DNA of 64,000 nucleotides from Roseobacter cerasinus (GCF_009811755.1 NZ_BLIV01000004.1:62001-126000), one strand, 5' to 3'; shown: positions 44,280 through 52,965, numbered from the stretch's first letter. Made by a program: numbers and translations. Notes: generated by a model from the sequence alone, not told the origin.

Positions 44280-44573
44280 TCACAGCCTGCTTCCCACATC
44301 CTGATACTTCACGACCGCGCGGATTTCGACGGCCTCTCCTTCGACCACGTAGTAGATCGCGTGTTTTTCGTAGACGGATCGGCGATAGCCTTCGCGGATG
44401 TCATCAACGGCGGGGTACATCTTTGGATGCTCACAGATGCGCTCAAACCGTTCAAGCAAGCCATCGTAGTAGCGGTCTGCCTGAGCTTCGCCCCAGGTCG
44501 TGAAGCCTTCGGTGTAGAGATCGTCGAGGTCCTGATCCGCGACTTTTGTGATGCGGAGGGACAGTTTTTTCAT
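44280..44573 (-). CDS. ParE/RelE-family toxin
   Basis: A 97-residue ParE-like toxin (LRITKVADQDLDDLYTEGFT, then YPAVDDIREGYRRSVYEKHA and IYYVVEGEAVEIRAVVKYQD). ParE toxins of this type poison gyrase; RelE relatives cut mRNA, and the family alone does not decide. It overlaps the antitoxin gene by four bases, antitoxin first. The pair marks the left side of a mobile island. Confidence 0.92.
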   Translation of the reverse strand: MKKLSLRITKVADQDLDDLYTEGFTTWGEAQADRYYDGLLERFERICEHPKMYPAVDDIREGYRRSVYEKHAIYYVVEGEAVEIRAVVKYQDVGSRL

Positions 44574-44821
44574 CGAGCGGTCTTCAAGCGCTCCTTCGCG
44601 GCGGTGCGGATGTCGGCGGGCGTGCGGTCGCTGATCCCGCTTTCCTCAGATACGATCAGTTTCGCGCGCAGCGCGTCAATCTCAGCCATGCGCAGCTCTT
44701 TCTCACGCAGCGCTTCGCGGATCACCTCGCTGTCCGAGGCGTAGTGACCAGAGGCGATCTGCGCCTGAATGAAGGCGTCCTGGCTATCGGTGACGGTGAT
44801 GCTTTTCTTGACCATGCTCAT
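44570..44821 (-). CDS. ParD-family antitoxin
   Basis: An 83-residue ribbon-helix-helix antitoxin (KSITVTDSQDAFIQAQIASG, then YASDSEVIREALREKE). The N-terminal half binds DNA and autoregulates the operon; the C-terminal half should wrap the toxin. First gene of the two-gene module. Confidence 0.92.
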   Translation of the reverse strand: MSMVKKSITVTDSQDAFIQAQIASGHYASDSEVIREALREKELRMAEIDALRAKLIVSEESGISDRTPADIRTAAKERLKTAR

Positions 44822-44883
44822 TACCGGCCTCGTTCGTTATCCTACTTAATACTACCGCACATCGTTACAAAAAGTCAAATGCG

Positions 44884-44921
44884 GCGCGGACAGACCGTCA
44901 GGGCTGTCCGCGCGTTTTTTT
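44884..44921. terminator. Intrinsic terminator hairpin
   Basis: GCGCGGACAG (44884-44893) pairs perfectly with CTGTCCGCGC (44904-44913), followed by G and seven T on the + strand. It lies between the - strand gene ending at 44920 and the antitoxin gene. The T-run overlaps that gene's stop codon. The stronger U-tract faces right, although no + strand gene leads into it; on the - strand a weaker T-rich stretch follows. Confidence 0.75.
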
Positions 44922-45540
44922 ATCTGCGCCTGAAGAAATCGGGATCAATGCGCAGTAGCTCGCCGCGCAACTCGGTCTCAACATGGATTTCGATCACACG
45001 TTGCACAAAGCCCTCGGTCGTCATGCCCCGCTCCGGCGGGATCGAGACACCCAGAAAACTACGATACCCCGTGGCACTGAGAAAGGGTTTGTCGGCATCC
45101 ACCGCGCGCACTGAAAAGCCAAGATAAGTCATCGCAGTGGCACCAATGCCAAAAATGCCGCCCATTTCAACGCGGGCTGTCAGACCCGCCGCATCCACCA
45201 CAAAGCTACCGCTTTGTCCCCAGAGCGGCAGTTCACCCTCTGCAGCGCTTGCTTGTGCGTCCAGCTTGCAGCCCGGCGCGTCTTCCCCTGCCAAGATGCC
45301 ATGCCGACCGCCATTCAGTTTTGACGCCAAAAGGTAAGCCTCCTGCCGGACGTGCATCGCGGTTTCGAAATCATTTGTCAGCATTGCGGCGTGATGGTCT
45401 GCGATCTGCTGCCGATGACAGGTCAGCGCCTCCGCCCATGTTCCGGGCAGATGTGCGGCTTCACGGTCAAAGACGCGGGCGGCGTTGTCTGTGTCGGCGT
45501 CTCGCAAGAGCGCGTCGAATCCGAGTTGTTCACAATCCAT
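44920..45540 (-). CDS. Hypothetical protein of the mobile island
   Basis: A 206-residue protein I do not recognise. The N-terminal 80 residues look helical (EALTCHRQQIADHHAAMLTN) and the rest has a beta pattern (GSFVVDAAGLTARVEMGGIF). It shares one base with the stop region of the DNA methylase gene upstream, so they are co-transcribed. The link suggests an accessory to the methylase or a phage/plasmid hitchhiker. Confidence 0.65.
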   Translation of the reverse strand: MDCEQLGFDALLRDADTDNAARVFDREAAHLPGTWAEALTCHRQQIADHHAAMLTNDFETAMHVRQEAYLLASKLNGGRHGILAGEDAPGCKLDAQASAAEGELPLWGQSGSFVVDAAGLTARVEMGGIFGIGATAMTYLGFSVRAVDADKPFLSATGYRSFLGVSIPPERGMTTEGFVQRVIEIHVETELRGELLRIDPDFFRRR

Positions 45541-46199
45541 TATGCTGCCCTCCCAGTTGCCTGGGCTTGGAAGCGGGCAACACCTGCCAACCGTGTTTGC
45601 GCGGTTCGAACATGCTGCGGATCAATGTCGATGCCGAGATAGTCCCGCCCGTTCAGCGCTGCCGCGACTGAGGTGCTGCCTGACCCGCTGAACGGATCGC
45701 AAACGAGATCACCGGGCCTGGAAAAACACCGGATCAATGGGGTGAGAATTTCTACGGCCTTTTCCGTCGGGTGCCGCCTGTTACCCGAATAGACCCAATC
45801 CATGACGCTTGGCAGCGGACGGGCTGGCTTGGCAGGATTGCCCTTTGCCAGCACAAACGCGCTCTCATGACGATATTCAGTGAAACCTTTGCGGGACGCA
45901 TAGCGCTTGTGCCAAATGATCTGGCTCACGATCCGCAAGCCTGCAGCGTCCCACGCAGCGGTAAACTGCGGCAAGGCTGACCACCCTGCAAAGCAAACCG
46001 CATAGCTGTTGGGTTTCATCGCCTGCGCCATCGGCGCAAAGACAGGCATCACGCCATCTGCGTTGGTGTCATTCCGCAAATTGCGCCCGTCGCGATCGCG
46101 GTAATTCACAAGATAGGGTGGATCCGCCGTGGTGGTTTTATTTTTCTCGTTGGGCCACAGCGTTTTATGGAACGCAGCGGCACCTACATGGGCACGCAT
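45540..46199 (-). CDS. DNA methyltransferase (beta class, N6-adenine/N4-cytosine), N-terminus replaced
   Basis: A 219-residue protein. Motif IV is DPPY (ADPPYLVNYRDRDG, about 26-39) and the SAM motif I is DPFSGSGSTSVAA near 170-182, the beta-class order. Family members usually have a short N-terminus ending in VDLIVTDPPY; here the residues before DPPY are unrelated (FHKTLWPNEKNKTTTA) and the start lies inside the VirD4 fragment on the other strand. The catalytic core is intact, so activity is possible. No restriction enzyme partner is seen. Confidence 0.83.
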   Translation of the reverse strand: MRAHVGAAAFHKTLWPNEKNKTTTADPPYLVNYRDRDGRNLRNDTNADGVMPVFAPMAQAMKPNSYAVCFAGWSALPQFTAAWDAAGLRIVSQIIWHKRYASRKGFTEYRHESAFVLAKGNPAKPARPLPSVMDWVYSGNRRHPTEKAVEILTPLIRCFSRPGDLVCDPFSGSGSTSVAAALNGRDYLGIDIDPQHVRTAQTRLAGVARFQAQATGRAA

Positions 46200-46754
46200 C
46201 TGATGTCTTTTGTCGATGCGCTTTATGCGGGCGCTGGCTCGCTCAAGATTATCGCTGATGAATGGACCAATTTTCCAGCTGCCAAAGAGCTTATCACCCG
46301 CAGCACGACTCTGCGTGCCTACGGAGGTGAGCTATTGATGATCGCGCAGTCACCCAGCGAGGTAATACGAAAGTTTGGTGAGCAAGAAGCGCAAACGGCA
46401 GAAGACAACTCGATCACCAAGCAATGGTTAGGATTTTCCAACTTCCGCGAGGCAAGGAAGGTCAGTGAAGCCATGGGCGACGAGCACGCGGTCGCTTCTG
46501 CGCTTGGCAGCGACAATGGCGGCTTCAAATCCAACACCAACCTCAGCCTGATCAAACAACGCCACATGACGCCTGCGGAGTTGATGGCGATGCCCAAGGA
46601 ACAGTGTCTCGTTCACATCAAGGGCATCGGCTTCATGGTGTTGAACACGGTGAGCCAGGAAAACATCGCCCCTTACTGCGATCTTATCGCCGAGAACCCG
46701 CTTGAGGGCGGGCGTCTGGCACCGGACTCGAAGATGACGCTGGTGACGCCATGA
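46167..46754 (+). pseudogene. VirD4/TraG coupling-protein C-terminal fragment
   Basis: About 195 codons matching the C-terminal third of a type IV coupling ATPase. The Walker B region reads SLKIIADEWTNFPAAKELIT, followed by AYGGELLMIAQSPSEVIRKF. The N-terminal membrane part and Walker A are missing, cut at a breakpoint around 46130-46165 where the DNA methylase gene also loses its start. The remnant shows that the island derives from a conjugative element. Confidence 0.8.
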
Positions 46755-46993
46755 GGATTGCTGCCCTGTTTCTGTGGATCATGGTCCCGATTGGGTTTTG
46801 GTGGGCTTATGCCGTCTACGGCACACCCCACCTCGTCTTGAGCTATCGCTTTCACGACAATGGCGACATCTACAACCCGCTGGCACATCGGCGCTACATC
46901 AACTGCGACTATCTCGGCGTCCACGGCTGGATCACTGTGCCCGCCGTCGAAGAGAACTGTCCCTGGGTTCGCTTCTTCAAGGTCAATTCCTAG
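46751..46993 (+). CDS. Small membrane protein of the island
   Basis: An 80-residue protein with one N-terminal hydrophobic segment (IAALFLWIMVPIGFWWAYAV) and a short external part with two Cys (NCDYLGVHGW, ENCPWVRF). It overlaps the VirD4 fragment by four bases, so it was part of the transfer operon. Function unknown. Confidence 0.65.
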   Translation: MRIAALFLWIMVPIGFWWAYAVYGTPHLVLSYRFHDNGDIYNPLAHRRYINCDYLGVHGWITVPAVEENCPWVRFFKVNS

Positions 46994-47259
46994 TGCAGAC
47001 TGGTCAGGTACTGCGCGTCGGGTGGCGTAAAGGTGCGATCCTTCAGATCAAAGCGTTGCGACAGATCAAGCCGCACCATCTCTTTGAGGCAACTCAACAC
47101 AAGATCCGGGCACACCACGCCTTCCGCAATGACATCATCGTAATGCGCCCGCTCATCGCCGGTGAACACGTTCCACAGTGCTATGGCTTTCCAGAAACCG
47201 GCGTAGTCATGATCTGCCAGCCATTCTTCAACGTCTTGAATATCTTCAAAAACAACCAT
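46990..47259 (-). CDS. Hypothetical acidic protein of the island
   Basis: An 89-residue acidic protein (MVVFEDIQDVEEWLADHDYA, then GFWKAIALWNVFTGDERAHY). No known domain. It is convergent with the small membrane protein gene and overlaps its end by four bases. Confidence 0.55.
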   Translation of the reverse strand: MVVFEDIQDVEEWLADHDYAGFWKAIALWNVFTGDERAHYDDVIAEGVVCPDLVLSCLKEMVRLDLSQRFDLKDRTFTPPDAQYLTSLH

Positions 47260-47312
47260 GCGGGTAGTGTATCAAATCTGGCCGCTGTTCCGCAAATTTG
47301 AGGAGGAAAACC

Positions 47313-47831
47313 ATGCCGTTATCCACAGAAGACGCAGTGCGGGAAACCCACCGCCTCGCGCTTGAAGGTAATCTGCGCAAGAGCCTTCGGACCAAGGACG
47401 AGTTCGCGCGCTTCAAAGAGATTGCCGAGGAAGCCGCAGAGCGCATCGACGCAGAAAAAGACGCTTTCCGGTCGACCTACCATCAGCGCGTGATTGAAGC
47501 GACAGAAGCCGTCTTGCGTGAGCATAACCAACGCACGCTTAACCATCCGAAGCCCAGTTGGGCCATCGACGAACCACCAAGCGCCGACAAGATTGATCTG
47601 TTCGCGCGGAACCGTGTGCAGGCTGATCACGAGGCGCGCATCGCAGCCATTCGCGTGGATCAGACGCATCAATACCGGAAACTTCGTGACGCCTGTCACG
47701 CCCGCGAAAACGCGCCGACACGGACCCAAGACCGGAACCATGGGCGTGCCCGAAACGCGTTCCAAACCGCCAACCAAATATCCCGGCACGAGCTTGGTCT
47801 TCCGCTGCGCTCTGGCCCTTCCCGATCCTGA
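47313..47831 (+). CDS. Hypothetical coiled-coil protein of the island
   Basis: A 172-residue, charged, helical protein (RETHRLALEGNLRKSLRTKD, then EIAEEAAERIDAEKDAFRST). AGGAGG at 47301-47306 fixes the ATG at 47313 over one five codons earlier. Unknown function; forms a run with the two + strand genes that follow. Confidence 0.65.
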   Translation: MPLSTEDAVRETHRLALEGNLRKSLRTKDEFARFKEIAEEAAERIDAEKDAFRSTYHQRVIEATEAVLREHNQRTLNHPKPSWAIDEPPSADKIDLFARNRVQADHEARIAAIRVDQTHQYRKLRDACHARENAPTRTQDRNHGRARNAFQTANQISRHELGLPLRSGPSRS

Positions 47832-47842
47832 AAGGACAGATC

Positions 47843-48442
47843 ATGATAAATGACGACCAACTCACCGCCGCCCGCGAGAGCTTCTCCGGCAAAAACATGA
47901 CCGAGACGCAGCTCAATAAGGCTATTGCCATCGCTGACATCATCCATGCTGATATCCAGAAAAGCGGCTCCTTCATCGAACCTTTAACTGACTTCAGTCA
48001 CGCATTCGCTCGCAGCGAAAAGTTCGACGCGATGCGGGCAGAAAAGATGATCCGCGACGTATTCACCGCCACGCGCGGCCAGTCGATGAACCAGATGCGC
48101 GAGAGCTTGCAGACGGCGGCAGACAACTTGCCCGACACAGCGCGAGCCCGCGCACTTGTCTGTGCCGAAAGCATCGGTGATCTGATCCAAGCCGCGCCCA
48201 CCCAGCCGTTCTACCTCGCTCAAGACCGCGCGGCGGTCACCTTGTCCTCCGAGTTCGGCATCACCCAGAACGCCGCCAAGGCGCTCATGGCTGATGTGTT
48301 CGAACAAGCGCACGGCAAGGAGCTCTACGCCCACGGCAAGGAACTCGAAGAGGCTTACCACAAGCCTGTACGCGAGGCGGAGATTGCCGCCCGAAAGGCA
48401 GAGCAGCTGCAGTCTCGCAACCATACACAGTCCTACTCCTGA
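47843..48442 (+). CDS. Hypothetical helical protein of the island
   Basis: A 199-residue mainly helical protein (QLNKAIAIADIIHADIQKSG, then FEQAHGKELYAHGKELEEAY). GAAAGGACAG lies just before the ATG. I recognise no family. Its position after another orphan and before the recombinase module suggests conjugative-element cargo. Confidence 0.65.
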   Translation: MINDDQLTAARESFSGKNMTETQLNKAIAIADIIHADIQKSGSFIEPLTDFSHAFARSEKFDAMRAEKMIRDVFTATRGQSMNQMRESLQTAADNLPDTARARALVCAESIGDLIQAAPTQPFYLAQDRAAVTLSSEFGITQNAAKALMADVFEQAHGKELYAHGKELEEAYHKPVREAEIAARKAEQLQSRNHTQSYS

Positions 48443-48551
48443 CCAGCAAGCATATGAAAACAGGAAAGTAATCCTAGACAGATCCCAAAATACCTGAGAC
48501 CATGTTCCTCTTATGTTCTCATTGAGGAGGAGCAAAAAAGAAAGGATACGT

Positions 48552-48830
48552 ATGAAACACAACACAGATCCGCCGCCAAATGCGCGGCCCGCCATTCGTC
48601 TCAATATAGAAGACTGGCTACCATATCTGGCAGAGCCGGACATGCCCGAGACCGAGAAAATCGCGCTTATTGAGACCTTGTGGAGTATTGTTCTGGCCTT
48701 TGTGGATCTCGGTTGGGACTATGACGCGGGCGAAAAAACCAGTGGACAAAGTGTCGATCTGACCGCCGTGCTGCGACAGGCCGTGTTAAACTCGGAAGGT
48801 ACCAAAACCGAAGATGAGGAGCCTGCATGA
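48552..48830 (+). CDS. Small protein upstream of a serine recombinase
   Basis: A 92-residue protein (MKHNTDPPPNARPAIRLNIE, then ETEKIALIETLWSIVLAFVD). GAAAGGA lies 6 bases before this ATG; an in-frame start 13 codons earlier is weaker. It overlaps the recombinase gene by four bases, so translation is coupled. A recombination directionality or regulatory role is possible but unproven. Confidence 0.7.
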   Translation: MKHNTDPPPNARPAIRLNIEDWLPYLAEPDMPETEKIALIETLWSIVLAFVDLGWDYDAGEKTSGQSVDLTAVLRQAVLNSEGTKTEDEEPA

Positions 48831-50353
48831 ACAAACCCCAAGCGATTATTTATTGCCGCGTTTCCTCTAAAGGCCAGGAGACCGACGGGCACGGTCTTGA
48901 ATCCCAGGAAGCGCGGTGCCGCCAACATGCGAAGAACAATGGTTACGAGGTTGTGTCGGTCTTCCCTGACACAATGACGGGCAGCGGTGACTTTGTGAAA
49001 CGACCCGGCATGGTGGCGTTGTTGTCGTTCATAGATGCACAGCCCGACGAAAAGTTCATCGTGATTTTTGACGACCTGAAACGCTTGAGCCGGGACACGC
49101 GGGCTTTTCTGGACCTCCGCGATGCGTTCCGGCTGCGGGGCGTGCAAATTGAGAGCCCGAACTTCAGTTTTGAAGACACCCCGGAAGGCGAGTTCGTCGA
49201 AACGGTCATCGCCGCTCAAGGCGCGCTGGAGCGCAAGCAAAACGGGCGGCAGGTCAAACAAAAGATGAATGTGCGGACGGATCTTGGTTTTTGGTGCCAC
49301 TTGCCGCCCGTGGGATATCGGTTTGAGAAGGTCCCGAATTTGGGAAAAACTCTGGTGCGCGACGAACCGGTGGCCTCTATTATTCAGGAGGCGCTCGAAG
49401 GATTTGCCAGCGGTCGCTTTCAAACGCAGGCCGAAGTGCGGCGTTTTTTGCAGAACGAGCCGCGCTTCCCATGCAGCAAGACGGGTCAGGTGGGTGCACA
49501 ACGGGTCTCAGAGATGCTGCGAAAGACGTTTTATGCGGGCTACCTTTCCAGTGACGCCTACGGGCTGTCCTGGCACAAGATGCAGCATGAGCCGCTGATC
49601 TCGCTGGAGACTTTTGAGAAAATCCAGGTCCGCTTAAAAGGCAAGGCGAGAGCCCCCAAGCGCGCGAACATCGGCGATCAGTTTGCTTTGCGCGGCGTGG
49701 CTGTTTGTGCCTGTTGCAACATCCCGTTTCGATCGTCTTTTTCCAAGGGACGCAATGGGACACGTCACCCTTACTACCTCTGTCAGACCAAAGGGTGTGA
49801 GGTCTACGGTAAGTCGATCCGCCGCGACGTGCTCGAGGGGGATGTGGGCGCGCTGATCAAACGTCTTGAGCCGACCGCAGGCCTCACTAAGCTGGTCACC
49901 GAGATGTTCCGCACCGTTTGGGATGCTCGCGCCATACAGGCCAAAGACGCCACACGTGTCCTGCGCCAGCAGATCGCAGGCTTAGAGCGTGACATTACAA
50001 AGACCGTCGACCGCATTATTGAGACCGAGTCTCAAACGGTCGTCCGCGCGCTGGAGATCAAAGTTGAGGATCTCGAGCGGCAAAAACTATTCCTGACGGA
50101 CAAAGCCGCATCTGAGGGCCAACCCAAGCGGACCTTCGAGGAACAGCTAGAACCGGCCATTGCCTTCCTCACAAGCCCTTGGAAAATTTGGGAAAGTGGT
50201 GAGATCACCCTACGCCGACTGGTGCTAAAACTGGCCTTTGCCGAGCCGATCCAATACTGCCGAAACAGGGGTGCTAGAACCCCGGAATTTGCTTTACCAT
50301 TCAAAGCTTTAGGTTCTGTTTGTGGCAAGGGAGTAAGGGGTGGTGGAGCCTAG
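48827..50353 (+). CDS. Large serine recombinase
   Basis: A 508-residue site-specific recombinase. The resolvase domain (about 1-150) has the catalytic Ser13 in YCRVSSKGQ. The recombinase domain (about 165-270) and a zinc ribbon (CACC near 290, CxxxxC about 320) follow, then coiled-coil helices (about 370-440). Such enzymes integrate or excise mobile elements. The last 13 bases overlap the 3' end of tRNA-Ala on the opposite strand, suggesting that the tRNA end is, or adjoins, the attachment site and that the C-terminal residues come from the junction. Confidence 0.92.
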   Translation: MNKPQAIIYCRVSSKGQETDGHGLESQEARCRQHAKNNGYEVVSVFPDTMTGSGDFVKRPGMVALLSFIDAQPDEKFIVIFDDLKRLSRDTRAFLDLRDAFRLRGVQIESPNFSFEDTPEGEFVETVIAAQGALERKQNGRQVKQKMNVRTDLGFWCHLPPVGYRFEKVPNLGKTLVRDEPVASIIQEALEGFASGRFQTQAEVRRFLQNEPRFPCSKTGQVGAQRVSEMLRKTFYAGYLSSDAYGLSWHKMQHEPLISLETFEKIQVRLKGKARAPKRANIGDQFALRGVAVCACCNIPFRSSFSKGRNGTRHPYYLCQTKGCEVYGKSIRRDVLEGDVGALIKRLEPTAGLTKLVTEMFRTVWDARAIQAKDATRVLRQQIAGLERDITKTVDRIIETESQTVVRALEIKVEDLERQKLFLTDKAASEGQPKRTFEEQLEPAIAFLTSPWKIWESGEITLRRLVLKLAFAEPIQYCRNRGARTPEFALPFKALGSVCGKGVRGGGA

Positions 50354-50416
50354 CGGGATCGAACCGCTGACCTCCTGCATGCCATGCAGGCGCTCTCCCA
50401 GCTGAGCTAAGGCCCC
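50341..50416 (-). tRNA. tRNA-Ala (anticodon GGC)
   Basis: A 76-base cloverleaf on the - strand starting GGGGCCU and ending CUCCACCA, with the CCA encoded. The acceptor stem pairs fully (one G-U). The anticodon arm is CCUGC-AUGGCAU-GCAGG, giving GGC, which reads GCC/GCU alanine codons. GUUCGAUCC forms the T-loop. The 3' end abuts the mobile island. Confidence 0.95.
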
Positions 50417-50509
50417 GTGTTGAACATGACGTTCAGTGCGCCGCTGAATAGGCGCTCCGCAGGGCAGGATCAAGCGGAAAAATCGCCTGCCCCACGGGTT
50501 TTTGCCAAA

Positions 50510-50839
50510 TCAGCTGTCGTCGTCTTCCGACGCAACATCTGCAATCTCTTCGAGCGGGACGTTGTCGTCATCGTCCTCATCGTCATCCAGCAGATCATCG
50601 CCCAGATCGACATCGACGTCGTCATCATCTTCGATGACCACGTCATCTTCGTCGGTGTTTGCCTTGGCTTTGGCCGAAGCCGCATCCTCGGCGTCTGCGG
50701 CGATCATGCGGGACTTGCTGAGATCAATCTCGACAACCTCGCCCGTGTAGGGGCTGACAATCGGATTTTTGTTCAGATCGTAAAAACGCTTACCGGTCGT
50801 TGGGCACAGGCGCTTTGTGCCCCATTCTTCCTTGGGCAT
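50510..50839 (-). CDS. TIGR02300 family protein (FYDLN acid domain)
   Basis: A 109-residue protein with the conserved N-terminus MPKEEWGTKRLCPTTGKRFY, then DLNKNPIVSPYTGEVV, and a long Asp/Glu-rich tail (about 65-109). This family is confined mainly to alphaproteobacteria and has no established function. A longer in-frame start exists but runs through the divergent YgjP gene region; the ATG at 50839 matches the family. Confidence 0.9.
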   Translation of the reverse strand: MPKEEWGTKRLCPTTGKRFYDLNKNPIVSPYTGEVVEIDLSKSRMIAADAEDAASAKAKANTDEDDVVIEDDDDVDVDLGDDLLDDDEDDDDNVPLEEIADVASEDDDS

Positions 50840-50952
50840 GAAAAACCCTCTTTGCAATTGCGACTCGTCGTGTAGATGATTCCGCGCAAGTGCCATATGA
50901 AACCGGGGCTGTAAAGGGCCACCGGAGGTGCCGCTGTGCTGGAGTGCCCCAG

Positions 50953-51651
50953 ATGTCTGAAATGTGCCTTGCCGGGGATCCTCCCATACCGCTGACCCTG
51001 CGGCGATCCAGTCGTGCGCGTCGGATCTCCTTGCGCATTTCGCAATTGGATGGGCGGGTGACGCTGACCTTGCCGCAACGGGTGCCTCAGCGCGAGGCGC
51101 TGGCCTTCGCGCGGGAGAAAGAACCATGGATTCGTCGGCATCTTGCCGCCCGTGGCCCAGATGTTGATATCGCGATCGGCGCTCGCGTACCGGTGGGTGG
51201 CCAACTCTGTGACATTGTGCAGGGGCATGGTCGACGGGTTGTGTTGAGCAACGGCGAGGTTGCTGTCCCCGGTGCGCCGGACCGGGTCGGGCGCCGTCTG
51301 GTCGGGCACCTCAAGACCCTGGCGCGTGCGCGGTTTGCCGAGGCGTCGGATACCTACGCGGCGCGGCTTGGCCACTCCTACACCGCGCTGACGCTGCGGG
51401 ATACGCGGTCGCGCTGGGGTTCGTGCACGGCTGACGGGCGGTTGATGTATTCCTGGCGGCTGATCCTCGCCCCGCCGGAGGTGCTCGACTACGTGGCGGC
51501 CCATGAGGTGGCGCATCTGGTAGAGATGAACCACTCCCCGGCATTTTGGGCCGAAGTCACGCGTCTTTATGGAGATTACGCAGCGCCGCGCAAATGGCTG
51601 CGCACCCATGGGAGTGAGCTGCATCGCTACCGATTTGGCGCTGCCAAGTGA
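50953..51651 (+). CDS. YgjP-like zinc metallopeptidase (DUF45)
   Basis: A 232-residue protein. HEVAHLVEMNHSPAFW contains the HExxH zinc motif and the downstream conserved His, and TLRDTRSRWGSCTADGRLMYSWR is the other DUF45 hallmark. These M48/SprT-like proteins are predicted peptidases without defined substrates. The start is the first of two nearby ATGs (50953, 50962). Divergent to the TIGR02300 gene. Confidence 0.88.
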   Translation: MSEMCLAGDPPIPLTLRRSSRARRISLRISQLDGRVTLTLPQRVPQREALAFAREKEPWIRRHLAARGPDVDIAIGARVPVGGQLCDIVQGHGRRVVLSNGEVAVPGAPDRVGRRLVGHLKTLARARFAEASDTYAARLGHSYTALTLRDTRSRWGSCTADGRLMYSWRLILAPPEVLDYVAAHEVAHLVEMNHSPAFWAEVTRLYGDYAAPRKWLRTHGSELHRYRFGAAK

Positions 51652-51687
51652 CTTGACCGGATTTCCCATTGTGATCACAAAGACCAC

Positions 51688-52338
51688 ATGATCCTCAACC
51701 CACGCCCCGTTGATGCCACCAGTGCGGCCCATGATCGGGTCTATCGTGCCTTGCGGGGGCGGATCATGCAGGGCGATCTGCCGCCGGGAGAAGCGTTGAC
51801 CTTGCGTGGGATCGGGCGGGAGTTCGATGTGTCGATGACCCCGGCGCGTGAAGCGGTGCGCCGCTTGGTGGCCGAGGGGGCGCTGACCATGTCAACCTCG
51901 GGGCGAGTCTCGACGCCTGAGTTAAGCAATGAACGCATTGAGGAATTGGCCGCGCTGCGCGCGTTGATCGAGGTGGAACTGGCGAGCCGCGCGTTGCCGC
52001 GGGCCCATATGGCGCTGATCGAGCGGATGCAGGCCATCAACGGCACCATTGCCGAAGCTGTCGCCCACCGCGATGCCGCAGGCTATATTCGCACCAACCT
52101 CGAATTTCACCGCACGCTGTATCTGCGCGCCCAGGCGCCAGCGATGTTGGCCATGGCCGAGACGGTCTGGCTGCAGATGGGGCCAACCATGCGGGCGCTC
52201 TATGGCCGCTTGCGCAAGACCGAACCGCCCCAGTTTCACCGGCTGATCATCGCGGCGCTGAGGGCGGGAGACGAACCGGGCTTGCGTCTCGCCGTGCGGT
52301 CGGACGTGACCCAGGGCTTGCGTATGCTGGCGGGCTGA
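51688..52338 (+). CDS. GntR-family regulator (FadR/FCD subgroup)
   Basis: A 216-residue regulator. The winged helix is at about 12-72 (VYRALRGRIMQGDLPPGEAL, then GREFDVSMTPAREAVRRLVA) and an all-helical FCD ligand domain fills about 82-205. FCD proteins bind organic acids with a metal. No obvious target operon adjoins. Confidence 0.9.
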   Translation: MILNPRPVDATSAAHDRVYRALRGRIMQGDLPPGEALTLRGIGREFDVSMTPAREAVRRLVAEGALTMSTSGRVSTPELSNERIEELAALRALIEVELASRALPRAHMALIERMQAINGTIAEAVAHRDAAGYIRTNLEFHRTLYLRAQAPAMLAMAETVWLQMGPTMRALYGRLRKTEPPQFHRLIIAALRAGDEPGLRLAVRSDVTQGLRMLAG

Positions 52339-52491
52339 TCTTTACCATACGACCAACATACCATTGAAAATTTCTACTTTATGTAGAATTTTATCCATAT
52401 CCGATGGGTTGAGACGTGTTGTCTTTTTCAACCACACGGGTGGAAACCACTGGGTGACGGGGGTTGGTGCGTTTAAGTGGTTCAGATTGAG

Positions 52492-52965
52492 ATGAATGTT
52501 GTTTTTGAAGGCGATATCCGGCCTCCGGGACCGGAGGACCTTGCTGTGGTTGCCGATATGGTGGGGCAGCTTGCAGCCTACCACGGAGATACCGCAAGCG
52601 TGACAGTGCAGGAACTGGCCCGCGATATCCTCGGGCCTGATCCGTGGGTGCAGGTCTTGCTGGCCGAACACCGGGGGGTGCCAGTCGGCTATGCAGCGCT
52701 TACGCCGATGGCGCAGATGCAGTTCGGGCGGCGGGGGCTGGACATGCACCACCTCTACGTGGCTGAGGGGCATCGCGGCAAAGGCGTAGGGAAAGCCTTG
52801 ATTGCGGCCAGCCGTCACGTGGCGCGGGCGCGGGGGTGCCACTATCTCTCGGTCGGGACGCATCCCGAGAACCGTCAGGCGCAGCGGATCTATGACGCCA
52901 TGGGGTTTGAGCGATCGGACCCGCCCGGCCCGCGATTCCGGATCCCGCTGGGGGCGGAGGCCTGA
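52492..52965 (+). CDS. GNAT-family N-acetyltransferase
   Basis: A 157-residue acetyltransferase. The acetyl-CoA loop is HRGKGVGKALI (about 96-106), after MHHLYVAEG, and NRQAQRIYDAMGFERS completes the fold. A GTG five codons earlier is an alternative start. Acceptor unknown. The gene converges on accA. Confidence 0.88.
   Translation: MNVVFEGDIRPPGPEDLAVVADMVGQLAAYHGDTASVTVQELARDILGPDPWVQVLLAEHRGVPVGYAALTPMAQMQFGRRGLDMHHLYVAEGHRGKGVGKALIAASRHVARARGCHYLSVGTHPENRQAQRIYDAMGFERSDPPGPRFRIPLGAEA

Noticed and set aside
44280-50353. Prophage
   Set aside because: No capsid, tail, terminase or lysis genes are present; VirD4 points to a conjugative element.
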